Positions 11,936 through 22,865 of a DNA stretch of 64,000 nt are shown here, in pieces (position 1 is the first letter of the stretch; each line of letters opens with the position of its first letter). Origin of the DNA: Sphaerosporella brunnea (taxonomy: Eukaryota; Ascomycota; Pezizomycetes; Pezizales; Pyronemataceae); the NCBI GenBank assembly GCA_008704415.1, contig VXIS01000196.1, forward strand, positions 1-64,000, read 5' to 3'. The notes under the pieces were generated by a model. That model had not been told where the DNA came from, ran no database searches, and saw only the letters and a program-made list of their open reading frames with translations. Position numbers and translations under genes: made by a program.

Positions 11936-13737
11936 CGTAAGTTGAAAAAGGTATTCTCAGTCCTGCCAAACCCCGAAAAAAGGGCCCCTCTTGGGTCATA
12001 CCGTCAAACCTTCCTGGCGACAAGGCTCACTGCTTGCCGCGCTTTTGGGCGGCGGTAGGAACACCCTTTCGGTTTTATGACACCTACCGTCTTGGTTTTG
12101 AGGTAATCGAACGGACCGATCCAGTCACCTTCCGCTTCAAAGCTGTCTATGTTGTTGATCCCCCCCTTAACGAGATCACCACCACCGCGCAGGAAGATGC
12201 ACAACACAATAACGATAACAACGAAAATTTATCGTTCGGTAGGCAATCGAATGGTCCTCTCGTACGAAAGGAAGTCCGTAGTTGGGAGGATGCAAAGAAC
12301 AAAAGCCTTGTCTCTTAAATACAGTACCTTCTGGGAGGTTCTGTTAGCAGTGGTTCGTGAGTATCAGAAAGGCATCCGTGTGTGTGAGGTAGGTTTTTAT
12401 TTTCAAAGGCCCAAGGATTTTTGAATACTGAATTAGTGTATATTCCGAAGGATCTCTTTGATTGGGTTATATGGCAGCGAGCGCATCGAGACGGGGTGAC
12501 AAACGGTCATGTAAATTAATGTGGTGTGGTGGCAGCATCATACAGGCTCCACTGCGGACATCCCAACTACCCGGTGTTACCACCTTCCCACCCTCACCTG
12601 GCGTGCTTAAGCACACGTCAGACTCACCGCACATTGGCGTGGAATGGGAATTGGGTATTTGCAGGTGGGGGAAGTTTCAGCGCATTGGCATGGAATTAGG
12701 TGATGACTGCTCCCCGGCAAGCCACCCAATTCCATTTCATGTCCAATGTGCGTGGCCCACTTCATTTGTTGCTGAAAATATATAAACCACAGCGAGCAAG
12801 TCCATTCCTCGAGTCCAAACTTTTGATAAAGACTCCCGTGACGACCGACCAGCGTAAGTTCCTCGTTTTTCATGACATTTAATTGATCACTGATAGCCCA
12901 AAAAGCTCTTTGTGCGTATCCAAATCCCAGTTTGAAGCACGGATCGAGGCAGTTGGATCGAGCATCTCAAATTGGTCACACCGACGGCCCATGTCTCGTC
13001 CGCAGCGGTGGTTTTTGCGGCGCAGAAAACCTTTCCAGCTGCCAAACTGTTAGCCCTGATTTCGAGTCATAAAGAGCACGGAGGCCTTGGACACGGACGC
13101 GGCGCTATCCGGCACCGTGAGCACAGGCTTCCTGAGTTGCGTTGAGCGCCTCCTCCTCCACGGTCGCTATTGGCGTCGTGGATGTGCAACCCAAATCGGG
13201 CCCCCCCGACGAACAGGCAGAAGAGCCATTGCCGGCGTTGCAAGTACCGTCGACTCACAAGACTCATTACGACGCCGCCGCCGCACGCATGCAGCGACCA
13301 CGCGTTGGGGAGTTTTGAAGAGGAGAGGATGGAGGGAGAGAACCGTTGCTCTTCGTTCGTGGTGGTGCATGACCAGAGCGCTACAACAGACCACGATGAA
13401 GGCTGTCCCCAACCATGTAAACGGAGAGGATAGAGGGAGCGGGTGGGATACGGAGTAGGGGAGGGGGATCCTTCTTTGTCATTTAGTATCATCAACAATC
13501 AATTATATACCGTAAACCCGTTGTCACTAGAGTCTGTCCAAACATGTCACCCCCCCCCCCCCCAATCCCGATTTCCACTCTTTGATAACATTCTCCGCGT
13601 TGAATGCTCCCATTCATCTCCGAAGTGACGAGGTTCTCTAATTGGCCTCGTAAATCGGTTTTGAATTGTCGTCGAATATCTTCCCACAAGTTTAGTATTG
13701 CACATCCAATTATTCGGTGATATTACCGTGAATTATT
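11936..13737. other. Unassigned region, left arm
   Basis: This mirrors about 15440-17289. It contains short open frames without recognisable families, a fold-back sequence at 12631-12752 (see the right-arm entry) and a C run near 13548-13563. It diverges more from the right arm than the outer regions do, so small open frames here are not reliable. Confidence 0.5.
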
Positions 13738-14520
13738 ACAGTCGAGTCTCGATATAAGAATACGGTTGAGAACCGCAGGGGCGTATTCTTATAATGTGCG
13801 AATTTCTCAAGAAGCGTGTGGCTTTGACGCGGGTGATGTTTATGATTTGCGATCCGCTGGGTATACGGCGAACAGCATCGTATCGGAGGCCTCGTAAATG
13901 TGGCGTTTGAGTAAAATAGTACCCAACGGCGGCGGTGCCAGAAAACCCACAAAGTAGCAAATGTGAGTTGGGGTAATTTATTACCCCAAACGTCCTTTTT
14001 TGTTGGGGGGGGCGGGTGGCTGGAGAGAGTGAGTTGCTGGATTGCACGAGAGTGCGTTGCTCGGTTATGCACAGCATTCGTTATCGGAAGGCATGCGAGG
14101 AGAGATGGTCGACTTCTAGTAACGGAATTAGCTCATGATTTTACTCGATGATCTGGGAAATTGAAATATACTTTGCAGCTATCATCTTCGATGTGTAGAC
14201 AGAACTTGGTTCCTCCGATTGAGGGAAGGTAGATGCGTGTCCGGAAAGTACTTTAATCAAGTGGAGTGCCAGAAAACTTGAAGTATCAAGTTTGGGTGTT
14301 GGGGTATTGATTACCCAACACGGCGTCTTTTTAGGGGGAGGAGTTGTGGGGGGAGGTTTCGGGGGTTTTTTTTTTTTTTTTTTCTTCTTCGCAGGGAAGA
14401 ACGGTTGTGGAGGAGTGTGTTCTCGAACGCAGCATCGTATGGAAGGCCTGCGAGAGAGGATGTCGACTTTAGTAACGAATAGCTCATGATTTTGATCGAT
14501 GTATCTGGTATTGAAAATTA
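13738..14520 (-). repeat. Palindromic satellite, left arm
   Basis: This is the inverted counterpart of 14640-15436. It contains two copies of the 24-bp palindrome (13967-13990 and a damaged one at 14298-14319), the flanking GGTTTTCTGGCACC-type segments in reverse complement, and the CAGTCGAGTCTCG terminus near 13739. Consensus quality is clearly poorer than in the right arm. Confidence 0.75.
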
Positions 14521-14569
14521 CTTTGCCAGCTTAATCTTCGAGTGTAGAAGAACTTGTCTTGATAGTAGG

Positions 14570-14611
14570 GACAGAACTTGTCTTCCCTTGATGAGGAAGA
14601 CAAGTTCTGTC
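14570..14611. repeat. Centre of the palindrome: 17-bp perfect arms, 8-bp loop
   Basis: GACAGAACTTGTCTTCC (14570-14586) is followed by the spacer CTTGATGA and then GGAAGACAAGTTCTGTC (14595-14611). Two tandem 24-bp units, each starting GAAGACAAGTTCTGTC, cover about 14596-14643. Imperfect inverted counterparts lie to the left. The turn-around point therefore sits in a short repeated unit able to fold back. Confidence 0.9.
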
Positions 14612-14647
14612 TACATATCGAAGACAAGTTCTGTCTACACATCGAAG

Positions 14648-15310
14648 ATTAGAGCTGGCAAAGTATATTTCAATTACCAGATTCATCGAGTAAAATCAAT
14701 GAGCTAATTCGTTACTAGAAGTCGACTATCTCTCTCGCAGGCCTTCCGATACGATGCTGCGTTCCGAGAAACACACTCTCCAGCAACCGTTCTTCACCTG
14801 CGAAGAAGACCCCTGATACCTCCCCCCCCCTCTTCCCCGAAAAGGACGCCGTTGGGGTAATCAATTACCCCAACACCACAAACTTTGATACTTCAAGGTT
14901 TTCTGGCACCTCCACCTTTGGAGTAAAGTACTTTCCGGACCGACGCCATCTACCTTCCCTCAATCGGAGGGAAGCCAAGTTCTGTCTACACATCGAAGAT
15001 GAGAGCTGGCAAAGTATATTTCAATTTCCAGATTCATCGAGTAAAATCAATGAGCTAATTCGTTACTAGAAGTCGACCATCTCTCTCGCAGGCCTTCCGA
15101 TACGATGCTGTGCTCCGAGCAACGCACTCTCGTGCTCCGAGCAACGCACTCTCCAGCCACCCGCCCCCCCCAACAAAAAAGGACGTTGGGGTAATAAATT
15201 ACCCCAACATCACATTTGCTACTTTGTGGGTTTTCTGGCACCGCCGCCGTTGGGGTAATATTTTACTCAAACGCCACATTTACGAGGCCTTCCGATACGA
15301 TGCTGTTCGC
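14648..15310 (+). repeat. Satellite with 24-bp palindrome, right arm (about 2 units)
   Basis: The repeat unit is about 334-357 bp. Its blocks in order are CAAAGTATATTTCAATT with a downstream GAGCTAATTCGTTACTAGAAG, then GATGCTG(T/C)G-TCCGAG, a C-rich run, GGACG, the palindrome GTTGGGGTAAT-nn-ATTACCCCAAC, GGTTTTCTGGCACC, GGAGTAAAGTACTTTCC, and CCTTCCCTCAATCGGAGGGA. Palindromes sit at 14851-14874 and 15185-15208, with a decayed one near 15250. The same unit recurs at 50370-51010. Confidence 0.85.
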
Positions 15311-15380
15311 CGGGGACCCCGCGGATCGCAATCATAAACGATCACCCGCGTCAAGCCACACGCTCTTGAAGAATTCGCAC

Positions 15381-15436
15381 ATTATAAGAATACGCCCCTG
15401 CGGTCTCAACCGTATTCTTATATCGAGACTCGACTG
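15381..15436 (-). repeat. Hairpin and possible pogo-like transposon end
   Basis: ATAAGAATACG (15384-15394) and CGTATTCTTAT (15411-15421) are perfect 11-bp inverted repeats with a 16-base loop. They are followed by ATCGAGACTCGACTGTA. Read on the minus strand this gives TACAGTCGAGTCTCGATATA, which resembles pogo/Tigger-type ends next to a TA target. I did not find the opposite end apart from the mirror copy at about 13739. Confidence 0.35.
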
Positions 15437-15439
15437 TAA

Positions 15440-17289
15440 TAATTCACGGTAAATATCACCGAATAATTGGATGGTGCAATACTAAACATTGTGAAGATAT
15501 TCGACGACATTCAAGACACGATTTACGAAGGCCAATTAGAGAACATCGTCACTTCGGAGATGAATGGGAGCATTCAACGCGGAGAATGTTATCAGAGAGT
15601 GGAACTCGGGATTGGGGGGGGGGGGGGGGGTGACATGTTGGGACGAGACTCTAGTGACACGGGTTTACGGTATATAAATTGATTGTTGATGAGACTAAAT
15701 GACAAAGAAAGGAATGCCCCCGTCCCCTACTCCGTATCCACCCGCTCCCTCCTTCCTCTCCGTTCCATGGTTGGGGAAGCCTTCATCCGTGGTCTGTGTA
15801 GCGCTCTGGTCAGTGCACCACCACGAACGGGAAGAGCCCAACGGTTCTCTCCATCCTCTCACTCTTCAAAACTCCCCAACGCGTGGTCGCTGCAGGCGGT
15901 GCGGCGGCGGCGTCGTAATGAGGGCTTGTGAGTCCAGACGGTACTTGCAACGCCGGCAATGGACTCTTCTGCCTGTTCGGTCGGGGGGCCCGATTTGGGT
16001 TGCACATCCACGACGCCAATAGCGACCGTGGAGGAGGAGGCGCTCAACGCAACTCAGGAACAGCCTGTGCTCAGCGGTGCCGGGATAGCGACCGCGTCCG
16101 TGCTCCAAGGCCCTCCGTGCTCTTTAGTGACTCGAAATCAGGGCTAACAGTTTGGCAGCTGGAAAGGTTTCTGCCGCCGCAAAAACCACCGCTGCGGACA
16201 ATGGGCCGTCCGTGTGACCAGATTTGAGATGCTCGATCCAACTGCCTCGATCCGGTGCTTCAAACTGGCGATTTGGATACGCACAAGGAGCTTTTAGGGG
16301 CTATCAGTGATCAATTAAATGTCATGAAAAACGAGGAACTTACGCTGGTCGGTCGGTCACGGGAGTCTTTATTCAAAAGTTATGGACTCGAGGAATTGGA
16401 CTTGCTCGCTGTGGTTTATATATTTTCAGCAACAAATGAAGTGGGCCACGCACATTGGACATGAAATGGAATTGGGTGCTTGCCGGGGAGCAGTCATCAC
16501 CTAATTCCATGCCAATGCGCGGTGAAACTTCCCCCACCTGCAAATACCCAATTCCATTCCACGCCCAATGTGCGGTGAGTCTGACGTGTGGCTTAAGCAC
16601 GCCAAGGTGAGGGTGGGAAGGTGGTAACACCGGGGTAGTTGGGAGTCCGCAGTGGAGCCTGTATGATGCTGCCACCACCACATTAATTTACATGACCGTT
16701 TGTCACCCCGTCTCGATGCGCTCGCTGCCAATATAACCCAATCAAAGAGATCCTTCGGAATATACACTAATTCAGTATTCACAAATCCTTGGGCCTTTGA
16801 AAATAAAAACCTACCTCACACACACGGGATGCCTTTCTGATACTCACGAACCACTGCTAACAGAACCTCCCAGAAGGTACTGTATTTGAAAGAGACAAGG
16901 CTTTTGTTCTTTGCATCCTCCCAATCGGACCCTTCCTTTCGTACGAGAGGACCATTCGATTGCCTACCGAACGATAAATTTTCGTTGTTATCGTTATTGT
17001 TGTTGTGCATCTTCCTGCAGGTGGTGGTGATCTCGTTAAGGGCGGGATCAACAACATAGACAGCTTTGAAGCGGAAGGTGACTGGATCGGTCCGTTCGAT
17101 TACCTCAAAACCAAGACGGTAGGTGTCATAAAACCGAAAGGGTGTTCCTACCGCCGCCCAAAAAGCGCGGCAAGCAGTGAGCCTTGTCGCCAGGAAAGGG
17201 TTTGACGGTGATGACCCAGAAGGGGGCCCTTTTTTCGGGGTTTGGCAGGACTGAGAATACCTTTTTCAACTTACGTCAATGCATCCATC
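15440..17289. other. Unassigned region, right arm
   Basis: No recognisable gene is seen. A G run lies at 15615-15630. Short open frames include one at 16255-16464 (+) and frames near 16816-17205 in both strands. None shows a known domain, and their counterparts in the left arm are frame-shifted. A 124-bp fold-back lies at 16450-16573. Confidence 0.5.
16450..16573. repeat. 124-bp fold-back sequence
   Basis: It starts GCACATTGGACATGAAATGG and ends CATTCCACGCCCAATGTGC. The two ends are imperfect inverted repeats sharing GCACATTGG, GGAAT and AATTGGGT. A third related copy (ATTCCATGCCAATGCGC) lies inside. The mirror is 12631-12752. It could be a small MITE remnant, but no clear target duplication is seen. 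Confidence 0.5.
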
Positions 17290-18700
17290 AACCTCCTCGA
17301 ACAACCACGTCCATCTTCACAACGCCCCATTGGTCAATGCAACATTCACGTAATCCACGAGAACGGAATACTGCTTCATCCACAACTCTTTGTCACGCTC
17401 CATTCCTGTGAAAAGTATGTCGATCTTGCGTGTTAGGCCAAACTCCTTGCCATCATTTCGCATCATTCGCCATGATTCTGTAATGAAGCCGTACATCGCA
17501 TGCTTGCCGCCGCATCCCTCGTTATTGTCTGACATATCCTTCATTGCCAATAAGCACTGCTTCATTGCCTCTCCGATCGAAGAACTTTTTGCTTCGAAGA
17601 CGAGGACCAAAGTTTGCTCCGCCATCGAAATCCGATCCACAAGGACAAATTCCTCATGGCCAGCTGTTTCAAAGCCCACAGGCACCCTCGCGCAGAAGTT
17701 CTATTCCCCATCCCACATCCACAGGCCTGAAGTCAATTCTGCCACTGGCATTTCCATCTCTGGATCGTTCACGTGACCTCTGGCCGAAAATCCTAGCATG
17801 TAACGCGTGATAAAATTCATCTTGGTAGACAGCCTCCACCGGGCGAACAAGGCCTCCGGTGCCAAGATACGTCACGATTGCGCAGGAGATGCTTCTGAAC
17901 GAGAACTTCTGCAAGACCGCTTCAGCCAGAACCCCGACGGCGGGGAACTTGCCCAAGGGAAAGGGGATCGACTCGGATGAATCAGTTAGATAATGAGTGC
18001 GATGGCACAGAAACAGATGGCTGAACGAACCTTCTGGATCATCTTGAGGACACTATCAACAGCCCTAGGATGTCCGTTGGTGAGGTCCAAGATATAATCG
18101 GATGCGTCAGGGAGGAGGTCGACTGTCACTACCGTGAAGTCGTCGTCGTAGAATGTCGTCAAATTCGCTGCGGTTATAGAAGAGGCAAATCGATGGCGAG
18201 CTTCGATCGTTGATACGGTGATGGATATTCGCTGCTGAACACCAAGATACACAAGTGGGCTGCCAGCGATGTAATCACTCGGCCCCGCATTGCATTCGGA
18301 CTGCCGTTCGACGTGAACACACAAACCAGCGGTCCCCATTCGCGGCCACTCTGAGTTTTGACGAATCCCAGACACAACCCAGTATCGCTGTACGAAATCT
18401 GCCCTTCGTCGATAATGTAGACCATGTCTGCGTCTAGGAGAGAGTATTGTGATCGACAAAAGTGTAACCTGCACTCTGGGCACGGCTAACGAGAACATCA
18501 AGCCCAGTCCAAGAATATGACAGACAGCACGTTTAGACGAATGTGATGCTGGTGGAGGAGATTGGCGAGCGTGGTCTTTTCGGAAGCCGGTGTTTCTCTC
18601 ATATGGACAACATGCTCGTCGTCAAGTAGGCAAGCTCGCGAACGGTTTCATTCCGTGGAAACCGGAAGGGGTCCGCTATTGGGGCCAGCGATGGAGGCAG
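17290..18700 (-). pseudogene. Decayed Crinkler-like P-loop NTPase + REase-fold protein gene
   Basis: Segments in several frames match the architecture known for fungal Crinkler-type proteins, a P-loop NTPase followed by a PD-(D/E)XK nuclease-like domain. In order on the minus strand: FRFPRNETVREL, a frame break, then TPASEKTTLANLL where a Walker A Gly-Lys-Thr would be expected but Glu precedes Lys, a stop, Walker B-like VYIIDEGQ (18425 downward), PLVYLGVQQRISITVSTIE, DYILDLTNGHPRAVDSVL, a possible intron near 18010-17960, EAVYQDEFYHAL, GRIDF, DVGWGIELLREG, and LVLVFEAKSSS (the E-x-K motif). At least three frame changes and internal stops make it a pseudogene. The lesions at Walker A and in the first frame break are shared by both arms, so they pre-date the palindrome. 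The family assignment is from memory of conserved motifs and was not searched. Any secretion or effector role is unproven. Confidence 0.6.
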
Positions 18701-19747
18701 GGCAGTACCAAAAAGATTAACGTACCCACAACAGAGGTATTTGAAAGATTGATGTCCGGAAGTGGGGCAGATACAGGTGAGGCACAGAGGCAGGCACAGG
18801 CGAGGCTAGCGGAGCGAGCCGTAGCTCCTAGACCGATCAGACCTTTCAGGAACTCCATTCTGAATAGAAGATTCGGGGGGGGGGGGGGTGAGCCATTGAA
18901 ACTTGAAACGGACTCATCTCTCATCTAAGTAGCTAGGATTTCGGCCCGATTTCTCGGTCCATCCCTTTGGGCCTGGATTCAACCCGGTAGTTTTTTCTTT
19001 GTTTCATCATAGTGTATTCGGCCGCTTGCGGGCCATGCATGGAATAAGGTACATGCAACGGACTGTGCTGCCCCCAGGCGCCTAGAGCCTGCTTGTCGCA
19101 CCCTACCAAGGAAATCAAACACAGTGTTCTAGAAAGTCGTACACAAGTCCAGCCTGGCAGTAGAGTAACTAATACTGGAGTTAACGTTTTGAATGATGGG
19201 TGGTGAGTTAATGTTGGAGGCCTGAATCGAAGGGCTTCGTGCGTTAATCTTGTTGGCTTAATTGTCTCAATGACGACTCAGACTCGCGGATAGATGAGTT
19301 GTCGACAGGCAGACAGGCAGCGACGAAAATGTCTGCATCGCTGCTGCTGCTGCTGCCTTCGAGAGTCATATCCTGCGGCTGTTGTTTGTAGACTAGCTGG
19401 TGTTGAGCGATGGAGCTGGCACGACCAAGCCCAGTTGCGAATATTGATCTTCAGATGAGGTTTTTTTTTTGCTTTTTTGCCTTTTTGCTTTTTTGCCTTT
19501 TTGCTTTTTTGCCTTTTTGCTTTTTTGCTTTTTGCTTTTTTGTTCTTTGTTTTTTTTTTGTTTTTTTGCTTTTTGCTTTTTTGCTTTTTTTTGCGTTGCC
19601 CGTTGACGGTACCTAGGCAGCCAGATGTGCGAATGGTTGCGATTTGACTCATGGAACGTTCGCAGAGGAGTTGGCTGGCTAGACTGGGCTACGGGTGGCT
19701 TTTCAAGTCAGAGAGAGGAGCATTCCGTGCAGCAAGATACATAGAAG
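18701..19747. other. Non-coding stretch, right arm
   Basis: It holds a G run at 18877-18888, one copy of the GCGGCCGAATACA repeat motif (in reverse near 19010-19040), and the A/T minisatellite at 19461-19595. Open frames such as 18590-18928 (+) lie opposite the decayed Crinkler-like gene and show no family. Confidence 0.5.
19461..19595 (-). repeat. T-rich minisatellite (TTTTTGC-type), right arm
   Basis: Irregular units TTTTTTGC and CTTTTTGC run for about 135 bases. This is the mirror of 9624-9763. Unit number and run lengths differ between the arms. Confidence 0.85.
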
Positions 19748-20076
19748 TACGGTTGGGGACACCTGTGGCCGGACGGAGCACTTTAGCACCCAACACCACC
19801 ACCTCAACACATTTAAAAATTAAAAGCTCAATTTTGTCGATGTTGTATGGGAGCCGGGTTCACTTGTCGCCCTCAAACTTGCCAAATATGGCAAGACATG
19901 GCTTAGTAAACTCAGCTAATTGCCATATCCGATAACTTGAGTGCGAGACCGTGAAGAAACCGGTCGGGTTCACTGAAAGTCCTAAACTCGCCGAAAGCGC
20001 CCGTGCGGGATTCAGAAAGTCCTTATTTCGGATGGCTTAGCTAATCAAACCTAATGTCGCGGCGCCCCCAACCATA
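19748..20076 (-). mobile_element. 329-bp MITE-like element, right-arm copy
   Basis: TACGGTTGGGGACACCTG begins it and GGCGCCCCCAACCATA ends it. Both are TA-bordered inverted ends, and the length equals that of the left-arm copy. It has no coding capacity. Confidence 0.5.
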
Positions 20077-20115
20077 GGCAAGAGTTGCTTGCGTTGCTCG
20101 AAATGCAGTGACGAT

Positions 20116-20147
<32 letters not shown>

Positions 20148-22865
20148 GTTTTCGGTTTTAACGGGAAGTAGGCAACAAAGCGCCGACGCAACCAACCACA
20201 TCATCGAATGCGACGTTTGGTGGCCGGATCGTGATCCAGAGTCCAGACACCCACCAACAACCACGTGAGCAGAAAAAGTATCTATTCTGCAGCCCAACGT
20301 TAACAAGCTCAAGTCTCGCGTGGTCTGTCCAGTCTTGGGCCTCTGTGGCCGTGGCAGCCGAAAGTAATAATGATCTGATCAGGACGTACTCCATATCACA
20401 GTGACGTGGAGATGGCAACAGGATGATATCGCTCGGGGCTACCGATAGCGATATCTCGAAGATCCCTCGCGTCCAGGGTTGAATTCCGTTTCGTGCATCT
20501 TTTTTCCGGCTGCATGTCATTTTCTTCTTCTGCCTCAGAGTTTGCTTTTGTAGATGTACATATCCACATGCGTGCACCATACGTTCCCTCTGTTTGTCCG
20601 ATGCGAGGAAGGGTGCAGCCGGAAACGTCCAGGGTCGCTTCACGAGTCACCCATACATGCGGCTGCATGTTGCAGGTAGCTGGTGGACATGGGAAGCTCT
20701 CACGCAGGCAGCTCTCATTAGCTCTAGCTCTATCGCCTTACTTTGTGGTGGTGGTGGTGGTGCGATTTTGACTGTGATGCCTTCTATCTTGCAACTGTCG
20801 AGCAGAGTCCAGCACAGCCAGCGAGCGTCGATATGTGTATGTAGGTATATACGACGATAGCGAATTGGAGCTTATCGACAACCACAGGGCGCATGTATAT
20901 CAGTAGCGCTGGGCTAGAGAGCTACCAGGAGAGCACAGATGATAAGTGCAAACATGGCAACGTCTCCCTCCCTCGTACAGCCCGCCAAGCTTCCTCCATC
21001 TCCTGCACTAGCGTCGTTCCACCCAAACCCAGATTCCGACGGAGAAGTTCACGCACATACTAAAAAAAGCATCTCTGGCTGCTGCTGCTGCTGCTGGTGG
21101 TGGGTGTGCTCGTGGTCGTGATCACTGCGCAAAAGTGACAACCAACCAACAACACGGTGCCCGTTGCTGCTCCTCCAGAACAACTCCTAAGAACCGTCAC
21201 CGTCCACATCCACAATCATCTCCCCCCCTCGTGCATTACTTACGAATCCGTCCGCTGGACGACGGCCACGCCTCCCCCCATCATCTTCTACTACCACTCC
21301 ACTCACTCTCTAAAGTTCCGACCGCGTCTCCCCCCGCACACCAACCACCACTCGTTTACACTCACTCACACTCACCCGCACACACACTCGCAACCCAGCC
21401 TCTCACGTTGCTGTCCAACCCACTCCGTGGCAACGAATACCATCCTCCGCGACTTGCTGCAACGGCCGTTCGAGCTACGTACCTTGAGTCACGTCCACGG
21501 TCAACTGCGAGCCTGCAACTGCAACCTCAACTGCACCCACCAGCTGCAAGCCAACCGCAGTTTCCCCTTCCTGATCGTATCGCAGAAGCACGGCCTCCCG
21601 CGCGCGTGCCGATTATTCACAGCCGCTGCATCGTCGTCTAACCTTATTCGTTGAGCTATCTGCAGGCTGAGAGAGACAGTGGAAGACAGAGGCCGTGGCC
21701 GTGGACGTTGACGTGCTACGTTTGCTGGGCGTACGTGCAGTGAGAGGAGGTGGAAGGCATATCAAGTACTTTCCTCTCGACCATAGAGTACACGGCACAC
21801 GCTATTGTGCGATTGTACTCTACTCGTACATGCTTCACGGTGGTTGTCTTAATCTCTGAAAGCGGCTGTTTCTCGTCAAACCCCGTTCGGCCATTATTTC
21901 CCTGCATCCGTCAACTATTACTCTTATCCCGACTGTCGCACGGAAAAGAGCTGGCGGTTACCAAAGTGAAGCTTTATTTCTTTCGCTTTCATTGAGTCGG
22001 CCGGTTGCTGTTGTTGACCCAACCTGGCCCTCCGACCTCTCCGAATCGTAAGAAGGCCGATATAGCTACTCTCCTCTCGCCTGATCCGTGAGAGCTGCTG
22101 TTGAGCCCCAAGGCGTCCGCCTCTTGATGAGGCCTGCCCGTCCGCCGCCGCCACTTCGTTTTTACTAAGGTCGATAGAAGAGTAAATCGTGCCTTGCGTA
22201 TGTCATTACCCCCTTTTTGCTTATTCGCGAAGTCGACGTTTGTTTGGCCGTCTTCCGATCCTTACTTTTTTTGCTATTCTACGTACCTTGCTTGCGTTGC
22301 GCTATCCATCCGAACTCTCTCCCTCGAGATCTGCCAGGTCGAAACGGCTCCAGCCTTCCTCCCCACGATCTACAGTTTGCATCTTGCGTGGTTGAAAAAG
22401 AGACGTTGAGCTGAACCACTACTGCTCGCAGTGCCCCGTCAATCCGAAAAGCAAGCGATTTTGCGACTGGTTCGGTTCTTTCGCTCACGCCTTTCGTTGT
22501 TTTTTTCTATTTTTTTTTCCAGGGCGACGTTTCTTCGTCAGAGCACACCAGGATCCTGCAATCCCTAGCCCGACATCCTTGAGCTCCAGTCATACATCCA
22601 CGCCGCGAATTGTCCCTTCCATCCTCCACCCAACACACTGGACCCGGCAAATAGACTACTGCTTTAAAATACGACTCTGTAGATAAATGTAATGGCTGCC
22701 CAGTACGAGTACTTTTCAACAAACTACACCACCACCACCTTCGCCTAGCAGCCACTACACCGCTCTCTTCACCACGAGCTCGTGACCGCGAGCAATCCGA
22801 AGAGCGTCCATTCGTCGGAAACACCACCACTCAATTGTCGACCAACGCCTATCTCCTCTATCACC
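20077..22865. other. ATG13 upstream region, right arm
   Basis: A T run (about 20119-20147) is followed by low-complexity and pyrimidine-rich sequence. The last 600 bases before ATG13 are CT-rich with T runs near 22500-22518, as expected for a fungal promoter and leader. Open frames at 21135-21654 are proline/histidine-rich and depend on collapsed C runs, so I do not call them genes. Confidence 0.55.

Larger units (their letters stand above)
1..14586 (+). repeat. Left arm of giant inverted repeat (>=14.6 kb)
   Basis: The whole segment is the reverse complement of 14595-29170. Paired coordinates sum to about 29170 at the outer end, about 29220 near 9-11 kb and 29181 at the centre, so small indels accumulate between the arms. 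ATG13 is the same in both arms as far as the deduced protein shows. Differences are mostly homopolymer lengths and single-base indels, with more divergence within about 3 kb of the centre. The arm runs to base 1, so its true length may be greater if the window is not a contig end. Confidence 0.97.

Noticed and set aside
18590..18928. 112-codon open frame ending in a glycine run
   Set aside because: It is opposite the decayed Crinkler-like gene, ends in a homopolymer-dependent tail and has no known domain.
21135..21654. Two overlapping Pro/His-rich open frames upstream of ATG13
   Set aside because: They exist only because C runs are shorter in this arm. The left-arm counterparts have other frames, and no family is recognised.
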